5,277 nt of DNA from Candidatus Odyssella thessalonicensis. Lineage in GTDB: Bacteria; Pseudomonadota; Alphaproteobacteria; Bin65. Within the stretch, counting starts at the first letter, position 1. Every line of letters begins with the position of its first letter. A program made the position numbers and the translations under genes. The notes under the pieces were generated by a model. The model saw only the letters and a program-made list of their open reading frames with translations. It was not told where the DNA came from and did no database searches. The stretch is taken from the NCBI GenBank assembly GCA_005240015.1, contig SBBV01000138.1:1-5277 (forward strand), given 5' to 3'. Of the stretch, positions 1 through 5,252 are shown piece by piece.

Positions 1-1
1 C

Positions 2-100
2 CTGCGCCGGCCGTTCTCGGTGTACGACGTGCCGGAGTCGCCGCCCGGCGCGGTCGACCTGCTCTTCACCGTGATCGGCGGTGGCACCGCGGCGCTACGA
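2..100 (+). pseudogene. PyrK-like oxidoreductase fragment (both ends missing)
   Basis: Read in the second frame from base 2, the sequence gives LRRPFSVYDV, then a proline-rich turn, then VDLLFTVIGGGTAAL. This matches the pattern of the FAD-binding barrel in PyrK, the iron-sulfur/FAD electron-transfer subunit of dihydroorotate dehydrogenase: an LRRP(I/F)S(I/V) motif that holds the flavin, followed about 20 residues later by a hydrophobic strand and G-x-GT. In intact PyrK a PGD...GPLGNGF segment, an NAD-binding half and a four-cysteine 2Fe-2S cluster follow. None of these appear here, because by about base 110 the recognisable protein has moved to another frame and another family. The 5' part lies outside the window. 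I see the motif directly; the family name is from memory, and other ferredoxin-reductase-like flavoproteins are possible. It is probably a remnant or one side of an assembly join. Confidence 0.45.
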
Positions 101-554
101 CGGCGCGCGCAGATTGGCGTTCGAGAACGCGTGGACCGGCGAAAAACTGAAAGTCACCTATTACGAGAACGGGCGCTACATCGACGGCGCGCTGCAGGCG
201 CTCGACCGGATGATGCGCGACCACCGCGACAACACCGTCGTCGAAATGGATCCGCGTCTTTACGATCTGCTGTTCGATCTCCACCGGCTGATGGACAGCG
301 CGAACCCATTCACGCTGATCTCGGGCTATCGCTCGCGGGCGACCAACGGCTTGCTCGCCGCGCGGAGCCGCGCGGTGGCGAAGAACTCGTTCCATCTGCG
401 CGGTTGGGCGGCCGATGTGCGCCTGCAGGGCCGCGATCTGCGCCAGCTGGCGCTGGGTGCCATCTCGCTGCGGCGCGGCGGTGTCGGCATGTACAGCCGC
501 CGCTCGAATTTCATCCACGTCGACACCGGGCCGGTGCGCCGCTGGAACATATGA
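81..554 (+). CDS. DUF882/peptidase M15-like zinc-site protein, probably 5'-truncated
   Basis: This is a YcbK-like DUF882 domain, related to D-Ala-D-Ala carboxypeptidases of family M15, which act on peptidoglycan in the periplasm. Counting from the GTG at 81 (157 residues), the family opening RRLAFENAWTGEKL starts at residue 10. SGYRS is at 81-85. The SxHxxGxAxD zinc motif is complete, with S103, H105, G108, A110 and D112. The second zinc histidine lies in FIHVDTG (H146), and the protein ends in the usual VRRW. The normal SGYRSPATN reads SGYRSRATN here. The catalytic half is therefore intact, but the usual Tat or Sec signal peptide is missing. The frame is closed upstream by a TGA at 72-74, the GTG at 81 has no ribosome site, and a PyrK-like frame abuts it. 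It is either a broken gene or one whose true start was lost at the joint. Without export it is unlikely to function. Confidence 0.75.
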   Translation: MAPRRYDGARRLAFENAWTGEKLKVTYYENGRYIDGALQALDRMMRDHRDNTVVEMDPRLYDLLFDLHRLMDSANPFTLISGYRSRATNGLLAARSRAVAKNSFHLRGWAADVRLQGRDLRQLALGAISLRRGGVGMYSRRSNFIHVDTGPVRRWNI

Positions 555-574
555 GTTGGTGAGGGGTGGGACGG

Positions 575-604
575 AAAATGGCGCGCCGCGAGGCGCGCCA
601 TTTT
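575..604. terminator. Bidirectional rho-independent terminator
   Basis: A perfect 13-base inverted repeat (AAAATGGCGCGCC, loop GCGA, GGCGCGCCATTTT) has an A-tract on its left flank and a T-tract on its right. It therefore works as a stem with a U-run on either strand. It lies in the 73 bases between two converging genes, 20 bases after the DUF882 stop and 23 bases after the lipoprotein stop on the opposite strand, so it plausibly ends both transcripts. Each stem half contains the 8-base palindrome GGCGCGCC. Confidence 0.88.
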
Positions 605-627
605 CATTTCTACGCGGACGGAAGGAC

Positions 628-873
628 CTAGCAGACGTTGCGCGGCGGCACCCAGTAGCCCCAGCGATTGTAGAAGCCCGGCCGATAGCAAGAGGAATAG
701 CCGGGCGGCGGGCTCGTCGGCGTGGCGGAGTAGGCGGGCGGCGGCGGGCCGGCGCCCGGCGTAGCCCACGAAATGCTGGAGCGGTAGCCGAGGATGTTGC
801 TCTCGGAGCTGTAGCTGCAGCCGGCCAGCGCAGCGGTTGCGGCCAATGCCGCAAGCGTGACGATGCGTTTCAC
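628..873 (-). CDS. Small proline-rich lipoprotein (hypothetical)
   Basis: An 81-residue protein of unknown function that is very likely a lipoprotein. It has MKR, a hydrophobic run of about 12 alanine- and leucine-rich residues, and the lipobox LAGC, with C19 as the lipidated cysteine. Residue 20 is Ser, not Asp, so under the enterobacterial +2 rule it would go to the outer membrane. The mature part is low in charge and rich in Pro, Ser, Tyr and Gly (a PGAGPPPPAYS stretch and a TSPPPGYSS stretch), and ends with an aromatic segment, NRWGYWVPPRNVC. Two further cysteines, C62 and the last residue C81, could form a disulfide. The start is GTG at 871-873, supported by a purine-rich AGGGGAGAGAG stretch just upstream. 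It resembles the many short unnamed lipoproteins of alphaproteobacteria. It follows the acyl-CoA ligase on the same strand after 90 bases and ends at the shared terminator; nothing ties it to acid metabolism. Confidence 0.82.
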   Translation of the reverse strand: MKRIVTLAALAATAALAGCSYSSESNILGYRSSISWATPGAGPPPPAYSATPTSPPPGYSSCYRPGFYNRWGYWVPPRNVC

Positions 874-919
874 GTCTCTCTCCCCTATGCGAGTGCGGAA
901 CCGGTCCGAGAGAGATACG

Positions 920-948
920 GAGCGTTAGGGATACCTATCCCTCCGCTC
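920..948. other. Interrupted hairpin between ligase and lipoprotein genes
   Basis: GAGCG (920-924) pairs with CGCTC (944-948), and AGGGATA (927-933) pairs with TATCCCT (936-942), with a small TT/C internal mismatch. The central loop is only two bases if fully paired; opening one or two A-T pairs gives a normal loop. No T-tract follows on either strand, so it is not a classical intrinsic terminator. It lies in the 97-base gap between the ligase stop and the lipoprotein start. It could be an RNA 3'-end stabiliser or partial terminator for the upstream operon, or an operator for the lipoprotein promoter. Confidence 0.4.
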
Positions 949-963
949 GCGCGAACCCGCGCC

Positions 964-2463
964 TCAGCCCTTGGCCCCAAATCCCTTGCGCAACAGGTGT
1001 TTCTGGATCTTGCCGGCGGCGGTGCGGGGGAAATCGCGGACCACCTCGACATGTTTCGGCACCTTGTAGCCCGCCAGGAGCTTGCGGCAGAAGGCACGGA
1101 GCTCTTCGCCGTCGAGCGCGGCGCCCGGCTTCGGCAGAACGTAGGCGGCGCCGACCTCGCCCCATTTCGCGTCGGGCACGCCGACCACGGCCACCTCGAG
1201 CACGGCAGGATGCGTGTAGATCGCGCGCTCGACCTCGGCGGGATAGACGTTCTCGCCGCCCGAGATGAACATGTCCTTGATGCGATCGACGATGAAGTAA
1301 TAGCCGTCGCGATCGCGCCTGGCGACGTCGCCGGTCTTGAGCCAGCCGCCGGGCAGGAACGCGGCGCGCGTCGCGGCCTCGTTGTTCCAGTAGCCCGGCG
1401 TCACGTTGGGGCCGCGAATCAGAAGCTCGCCGGCCTCGTCGGGGCCGAGATCGCGCCCGTCGGCATCAACGACGCGTACTTCGGAGAGGATCTGCGGCTT
1501 GCCGACCGAGCCGATCTTGGCTTCGGCATTGGCCGGGTCCATCAGGAACACGGTGGGTCCGGTCTCGGTCATGCCCATGCCGTTGCAGACGCGGATGCCG
1601 CGCGCGGCGAAGCGCCGGATCAGCTCGAGCGGCAAGGGTGCCCCGCCACAGGCCCAGTGGCGCACGCGCGAGAAGTCGAGCTTCTCGAAATCCGGGTCCA
1701 GCGCGAGCGCCTGATAGATCGCCGGCACGCCGAAGAACTTCGTGCATTTGCCGGCGATCAGCGCGTCGATGACTTGGCTCGCGTCGAACTTCTTCAAGAC
1801 GTGGTTCGTGCCGCCGGCGATGAGCATCGGCAGCGTGTAGAGATTGATGCCGGCGGTGTGGAAGAGCGGCAGGAAGTTGAGCGTCGTGTCGGTCGAGGCG
1901 AGATCGATCGCCTGGCCGATGTTGACGTAGTTGGCAAAGGCCATGCCGAAGGTCTGGATCACGGCCTTTGGCATGCCGGTCGTCCCGGAGGTGTAGAGCA
2001 GATACCAGACCCGATCGGCGGGCCACGCGGTCTCGGCACGCGCTGGCGCCACGCTCGAGAGATCAGCTTCCCAGCCGCTGCGGCTTGCGAACGGAACGCC
2101 GAGCGCCGCGGACAGCTGGCGGGCGACCGGCTCGTGGTCCGCGTCGGCCAGCAGCAGCTTCGGCTGGCAGTCCTTCAAGATCGGCAGCAGCTCGGGCACC
2201 GGCTGGCGCCAGTTGAGCGGAACGAGGATCGCCTCGGCGCGGCCGCAGGCGAGCAGGATTTCGAAGAACGCGATGTCGTTATGCGAGAGAATGGCGATGC
2301 GGTCGCCGCTCTGCGCGTGCTGGCGCAGCAGCGTGGCGGCCTGCGCCACGCGAGCGTCGAGTTCGGCATAGGTCCGCCCCACGCCGGATTCGACCTCGGT
2401 GAAGGCGATGTGCGCGGGCGAGAGTGCCGCGCGCTTGGCGGCGATGTCGAAGACGGTCCGCAA
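964..2463 (-). CDS. AMP-forming acyl-CoA ligase (AMP-dependent synthetase)
   Basis: A cytoplasmic enzyme of the ANL superfamily that activates a carboxylic acid with ATP to an acyl-adenylate and transfers it to coenzyme A. The 499 residues are full length for short or medium fatty-acid and aromatic-acid ligases, and all core motifs are present: P-loop YTSGTTGMPK (157-166), FLPLFHTAG (197-205), the adenine-binding GMTETGP (297-303), KTGD with the ribose-binding Asp379, the hinge DRIKDMF with Arg394, SGGENVYP (401-408), and the catalytic Lys485 in PRTAAGKIQK. Substrate specificity cannot be read reliably. The start is TTG at 2461-2463, fixed by a GAGGAG site eight bases upstream; no other start fits the family's N-terminus as well. 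It is the third gene of the repressor-crotonase-ligase operon, 21 bases after the crotonase stop. The neighbouring crotonase and binding protein suggest an imported fatty, dicarboxylic or aromatic acid. It could also be named a long-chain fatty acid or benzoate/4-coumarate-type ligase; I give no symbol. Confidence 0.95.
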   Translation of the reverse strand: MRTVFDIAAKRAALSPAHIAFTEVESGVGRTYAELDARVAQAATLLRQHAQSGDRIAILSHNDIAFFEILLACGRAEAILVPLNWRQPVPELLPILKDCQPKLLLADADHEPVARQLSAALGVPFASRSGWEADLSSVAPARAETAWPADRVWYLLYTSGTTGMPKAVIQTFGMAFANYVNIGQAIDLASTDTTLNFLPLFHTAGINLYTLPMLIAGGTNHVLKKFDASQVIDALIAGKCTKFFGVPAIYQALALDPDFEKLDFSRVRHWACGGAPLPLELIRRFAARGIRVCNGMGMTETGPTVFLMDPANAEAKIGSVGKPQILSEVRVVDADGRDLGPDEAGELLIRGPNVTPGYWNNEAATRAAFLPGGWLKTGDVARRDRDGYYFIVDRIKDMFISGGENVYPAEVERAIYTHPAVLEVAVVGVPDAKWGEVGAAYVLPKPGAALDGEELRAFCRKLLAGYKVPKHVEVVRDFPRTAAGKIQKHLLRKGFGAKG

Positions 2464-2471
2464 GAGCTGCT

Positions 2472-2477
2472 CTCCTC
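2472..2477 (-). promoter_or_regulatory. Ribosome binding site of the acyl-CoA ligase
   Basis: On the minus strand this reads GAGGAG, eight bases before the TTG at 2463-2461. It lies within the 21-base gap after the crotonase stop codon and is the evidence for choosing the TTG start. Confidence 0.75.
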
Positions 2478-2484
2478 GCGCGGA

Positions 2485-3261
2485 TTATGCCGGCCGGCGC
2501 AGGAAGCGCGCCATGCCCTCATGCGCCGCGGCCGACGTGATCTGCGCGACGAAGCTCTTGCGCTCGGCTTCCAGGCCGGCGGCATACGCGGTGCGGCGCT
2601 CTGGCGGCATCAGCCGCGCCTTCGTGCAAGCGAGGGCGCTCGCCACTTTGCCGGCAACGCTGTCGACCCAGGTCGTGATGGTGCAGTCCAGCTCGGCGGG
2701 CTCGACCAGTGCGGTTGCAATGCCCCATGCGACGGCTTCGGCTGCGCTCACGCGGCGGTTCAGGAGCTGGACCATGCGTGCCCTGGCGGCGCCGATGCGC
2801 TCGGGCAGCAATGCGCTCCAGCCGCCATCGGGGCTGAAGCCGACATCGACGTAGTACGGCTGAAAGAACGCAGCCGGCGTCACGGCGACAAGATCGCAGG
2901 CGAGCACGAGGCCGAGCGAGCCGCCGGTGACCGGTCCATGCACGCGGCCGATGACGGGGAAGGGCAGATCAAGCAGCGCCAGGATCGCGCGGTTGAGCGC
3001 GCCCACGATGCGGCCGGCATAGGCCGCGCGCTCGCTCGGTATCGTCTCAAAGAAGGCGGCCACGTCGCCGCCGGTCGAGAAGCTGCGGCCATTGGCGCGG
3101 AGGACGAGTGCTCTCAGGTCGGCGCCAGCAGCGATCGCGATGTCGCGGTTGAGCGATTCGAGCAGCTCGGGCACGAGACTGTTGTGGCGTTCGGGGCGGT
3201 TGAGCGTGATCGTGCCGACGCCGTTCGCCGCCGTGAGGGCGGTGAGCGCGCCGGCGCTCAT
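2485..3261 (-). CDS. Enoyl-CoA hydratase/isomerase family protein (crotonase fold)
   Basis: A 258-residue cytoplasmic crotonase-superfamily enzyme, the usual length for the family, acting on acyl-CoA thioesters. The N-terminal strand gives VGTITLNRPERHNSL (15-29). The first oxyanion-hole loop is FSTGGD (61-66), and the second is GPVTGGSLGLVLACD (109-123). The active-site segment is VGFSPDGGWSALLPERIG (140-157), and the C-terminus ends in the usual EGMARFLRRP. In true hydratases two glutamates do the chemistry (rat Glu144 and Glu164). Here the first falls at Gly117 and the second region has no Glu, while Asp145 in FSPDGG is kept. That arrangement resembles PaaG-like enoyl-CoA isomerases, so isomerase or another crotonase reaction is more likely than classical hydration. 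The assignment comes from alignment by eye. The ATG at 3259-3261 overlaps the repressor stop by four bases (ATGA), which points to translational coupling, and no separate ribosome site is visible. Its product-substrate link is with the ligase downstream. Confidence 0.93.
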   Translation of the reverse strand: MSAGALTALTAANGVGTITLNRPERHNSLVPELLESLNRDIAIAAGADLRALVLRANGRSFSTGGDVAAFFETIPSERAAYAGRIVGALNRAILALLDLPFPVIGRVHGPVTGGSLGLVLACDLVAVTPAAFFQPYYVDVGFSPDGGWSALLPERIGAARARMVQLLNRRVSAAEAVAWGIATALVEPAELDCTITTWVDSVAGKVASALACTKARLMPPERRTAYAAGLEAERKSFVAQITSAAAHEGMARFLRRPA

Positions 3262-3860
3262 CGCGCGAGCCCGCGCGCGATGAGGTCCATCGCCGCGTCC
3301 ACGAGAGGGTCGAGCGGCGCCTTCGCATCCATCAAGGCATAACGCTGGCCGAGATAGACAGCCATGCCCATCAGCGACCAGGCGCGCACCTCGGCGTTGC
3401 CGGCGCGGATTTCGCCGCGTCGCTCGGCGCGCGTGAGCGCTCCGCGGTAGGCCCGCGCGAAGTCGGTGTAGTACTTGCGGTAGGCACGCACGTCGACGAA
3501 TTGCGAGACCTCGACGACGCGATAGTGATCGGGATTGCGGCGGATGAACTCGAGGAACGCCTTAAGGCCCAGGCGTTCGGCATCGAGACGGTCCTTGGCG
3601 CTGGCCGTGCGCTCGGTGAGATGCCGGCGCAAGGTGCGCCCCATGTGGAGCACCAGCTCGCGCAGCACGTCCTCCTTGCTGCGGAAGTAGATGTAGAACG
3701 TGCCCTGGCCGACGCCGGCCTCGGCCGTGATCGAGCTCACCGAGGTGTCGGCGAAGCCGCGGCGGCCGATCTCGCGCCGCGCCGCGTCGAGCAGCTTCCG
3801 CCGCGTGATCTCGCCGCGGCCGGTCTTGGGGAGCGGCAAGAGCCGCCTGCGGCCGCTCAT
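3258..3860 (-). CDS. TetR/AcrR-family transcriptional repressor
   Basis: A dimeric DNA-binding repressor of 200 residues, typical for the family. The N-terminal DNA-binding domain spans about 18-65: TRRKLLDAARREIGRRGF (19-36), then the helix-turn-helix VSSITAEAGVGQGTFYIYF (41-59) with the hallmark G-TFY-YF-SKEDVL. The remainder is the helical ligand and dimer domain (about 75-200), which includes RNPDHYRVVEVSQF (108-121). I chose the ATG at 3858-3860. A longer frame from TTG at 3903-3905 (15 more residues) has no ribosome site and would start upstream of the predicted transcription start. The ATG itself also lacks a clear Shine-Dalgarno, so the mRNA may be nearly leaderless or weakly translated. 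It heads the operon, overlaps the crotonase by four bases and is divergent from the binding protein. Two repeated operator-like sites in the intergenic region suggest control of both sides plus autoregulation. The ligand is probably the acid or its CoA ester (inference). Confidence 0.93.
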   Translation of the reverse strand: MSGRRRLLPLPKTGRGEITRRKLLDAARREIGRRGFADTSVSSITAEAGVGQGTFYIYFRSKEDVLRELVLHMGRTLRRHLTERTASAKDRLDAERLGLKAFLEFIRRNPDHYRVVEVSQFVDVRAYRKYYTDFARAYRGALTRAERRGEIRAGNAEVRAWSLMGMAVYLGQRYALMDAKAPLDPLVDAAMDLIARGLAR

Positions 3861-3863
3861 GGC

Positions 3864-3887
3864 AAAGGTGAACCAAATGTCATGTTG
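3864..3887. promoter_or_regulatory. Operator-like site 1 (repressor-operon side)
   Basis: AAAGGTGA-N8-TCATGTTG. It matches the perfect site at 3976-3999 in 19 of 24 positions, including 6 of the 8 central bases, though its own two arms are only 5/8 symmetric. It ends four bases before the chosen repressor start codon and covers the predicted leftward transcription start, as expected for an autoregulating TetR protein. A weaker symmetry at this site would fit leaky self-repression. Confidence 0.5.
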
Positions 3888-3892
3888 GAGCA

Positions 3893-3921
3893 GAGGTACT
3901 CCCAACCAAGTGGCGTGACAA
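3893..3921 (-). promoter_or_regulatory. Possible leftward promoter for the repressor operon
   Basis: On the minus strand, TTGTCA (3921-3916) serves as a -35 box with five of six consensus bases. A 17-base spacer leads to TACCTC (3898-3893) as a poor -10. Transcription would start near 3886, inside operator-like site 1 and upstream of the ATG at 3860. The -10 is weak, so this is tentative; its position relative to the operator mirrors that of the rightward promoter. Confidence 0.3.
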
Positions 3922-3939
3922 CACGCATTTCGTTCCCGC

Positions 3940-3969
3940 TTGACGGGGGTTTGCGCGCAAGGTTATGCT
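3940..3969 (+). promoter_or_regulatory. Sigma-70-like promoter for the binding-protein gene
   Basis: TTGACG (3940-3945) is a near-consensus -35. TATGCT (3964-3969) is a fair -10, at a spacing of 18, or 17 if read as TTATGC. The predicted start is near 3976, giving a leader of about 80 bases before the ATG at 4056. The spacer contains the 10-base palindrome TTGCGCGCAA (3951-3960). The operator-like site begins right at the predicted start. Confidence 0.55.
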
Positions 3970-3975
3970 GATATG

Positions 3976-3999
3976 AAACATGAATCAACTGTCATGTTT
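3976..3999. promoter_or_regulatory. Operator-like site 2, perfect inverted repeat (transporter side)
   Basis: AAACATGA-N8-TCATGTTT: two perfect 8-base inverted arms around an 8-base centre, a layout suited to one TetR dimer with half-sites about 1.5 turns apart. It sits at the predicted transcription start of the rightward promoter, where a bound repressor would block initiation. A second copy at 3864-3887 strengthens the case. The binding protein is inferred, not shown. Confidence 0.65.
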
Positions 4000-4044
4000 G
4001 GCACCCGCAGGGGCGGTTGCCGGCATGACGCGAGGGAAGGCGCA

Positions 4045-4051
4045 AAGGAGG
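4045..4051 (+). promoter_or_regulatory. Strong ribosome binding site of the binding-protein gene
   Basis: AAGGAGG, near-perfect complement to the 16S rRNA tail, four bases before the ATG at 4056. It sets the start and predicts strong translation, as usual for abundant periplasmic binding proteins. Confidence 0.85.
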
Positions 4052-4055
4052 AAAT

Positions 4056-5252
4056 ATGCAGCGCTCGATGAAAGCATCCCTGGCGATCGCGGCGGTGGCG
4101 GCGTTCGCGGGCACGGCGGCGGCGCAGGAAGACATCCGCATCGCCGTCATCTACGGCAAGACCGGCCCGTTCGAGGCCTACGCCAAGCAGACCGAGGCCG
4201 GCTTCATGATGGGCCTGGAATACGCGACCGGCGGCAAGATGGAGATCAACGGCCGCAAGATCAAAGTCAGCTTCAAGGATGATCAACTCAAGCCCGACAT
4301 CGCCAAATCGCTGCTGGAGCAGGCCTATGGCGACGAGAAGGTGCACATTGCGGTCGGCCCCACCTCGTCGGGTGCGGCGCTTGCGATGCTGCCGGTCGCG
4401 GCGGAATACAAGCGCGTGCTTCTAGTCGAGCCGGCCGTCGCTGACAGCATCACCGGCGACAAGTGGAACCGCTACGTGTTCCGCACCGGACGGAACTCGA
4501 CCCAGGACGCTATCTCCAACGCGCTCGCGTTGTGCGGCAAGGATACGTCGATCGCGACGCTGGCGCAGGACTATGCGTTCGGCAAGGACGGCGTCGCGGC
4601 ATTCGAGGAGGCACTCAAGAAGGCCAATTGCGGCGCCACCATCGTGCACAAGGAATTCGCGCCGCAGAACGCCACCGACTTCACCGCCTCGGCCCAGCGC
4701 ATGTTCGACGCGCTCAAGGACAAGAAGGGACGGAAGTTCATCTTCATCATCTGGGCCGGCCCAAATCCGCTCGCCAAGATCGCCGACTTGAAGCCCGAGC
4801 GTTTCGGCATCTCGCTGGCGCCCGGCGGCAACATCCTTCCGGTGATGAAGACCTACAAGCCCTATCCCGGCATGGAAGGCGCGATCTACTACTACTACGC
4901 GTTCCCCAAGAACAAGGCGAACGACTGGCTCGTCGCCGAGCACAAGAAGCGCTTCAACAACGTGCCGCCCGATTTCTTCACCGCCGGCGGCATGAGCGCG
5001 GCGCTGGCGGTGGTCGCCGCCATCAAGAAGGCCGGCAGCACCGACACCGAGAAGCTGATCGCCGCCATGGAAGGCCTCGAGTTTGAGACGCCGAAAGGCA
5101 TGATGACCTTCCGCAAGGAAGACCATCAGGCGATGCAGGCGATGTATCACTTCCGGGTCAAGAAGGACTGGAAGGACGATTTCGACATGCTCGAACTCGT
5201 GCGCGAGATTCCGGCCAAGGACATCCACGTCCCGATCCGCAACAAGCGCTAG
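4056..5252 (+). CDS. Branched-chain amino acid-type ABC transporter substrate-binding protein (LivK/HAAT family)
   Basis: A periplasmic receptor that captures a small ligand and hands it to a LivHMGF-type ABC importer. At 398 residues it is complete. A Sec signal peptide spans 1-23 (MQRSMK, an alanine-rich core, cleavage after TAAA, mature start QEDIRIA). The type I bilobed fold (Peripla_BP_6) runs from about 26 to 370. Family landmarks are YGKTGPFEAY (33-42), the ligand-loop GPTSSGAALA (101-110), FRTGRNSTQD (142-151), QDYAFGKDG (171-179) and the lobe-two TAGGMSAALAV (309-319). The mature protein has two cysteines, C160 and C192, which could pair. Members of this family bind not only Leu/Ile/Val but also aromatic acids, amides, urea and other carboxylates. 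Divergence from a CoA-ligase/crotonase operon favours a carboxylic acid over an amino acid (inference). Permease and ATPase genes are expected after 5252; only 25 bases remain in view. Likely controlled by the TetR protein through the site at 3976-3999. Confidence 0.95.
   Translation: MQRSMKASLAIAAVAAFAGTAAAQEDIRIAVIYGKTGPFEAYAKQTEAGFMMGLEYATGGKMEINGRKIKVSFKDDQLKPDIAKSLLEQAYGDEKVHIAVGPTSSGAALAMLPVAAEYKRVLLVEPAVADSITGDKWNRYVFRTGRNSTQDAISNALALCGKDTSIATLAQDYAFGKDGVAAFEEALKKANCGATIVHKEFAPQNATDFTASAQRMFDALKDKKGRKFIFIIWAGPNPLAKIADLKPERFGISLAPGGNILPVMKTYKPYPGMEGAIYYYYAFPKNKANDWLVAEHKKRFNNVPPDFFTAGGMSAALAVVAAIKKAGSTDTEKLIAAMEGLEFETPKGMMTFRKEDHQAMQAMYHFRVKKDWKDDFDMLELVREIPAKDIHVPIRNKR

Noticed and set aside
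20..562. A 180-codon frame on the plus strand that could be read as one hybrid protein
   Set aside because: Only its first ~26 residues resemble PyrK. After about base 100 it is the wrong frame of the DUF882 domain, with arginine-rich, motif-free sequence.
66..854. A 262-codon minus-strand frame across the DUF882 and lipoprotein region
   Set aside because: It is arginine-, alanine- and proline-rich shadow sequence that crosses the strong bidirectional terminator and lacks any recognisable domain.
415..3342. A 975-codon open frame on the plus strand, antisense to the ligase and crotonase genes
   Set aside because: It is a high-GC shadow: rich in Arg, Ala, Gly and His, with no domain motifs, and it overlaps two genes whose catalytic motifs are intact on the other strand.
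4422..5228. A 268-codon minus-strand frame opposite the binding-protein gene
   Set aside because: It is an antisense shadow of a gene with a signal peptide, strong ribosome site and family motifs; it has no motifs of its own.
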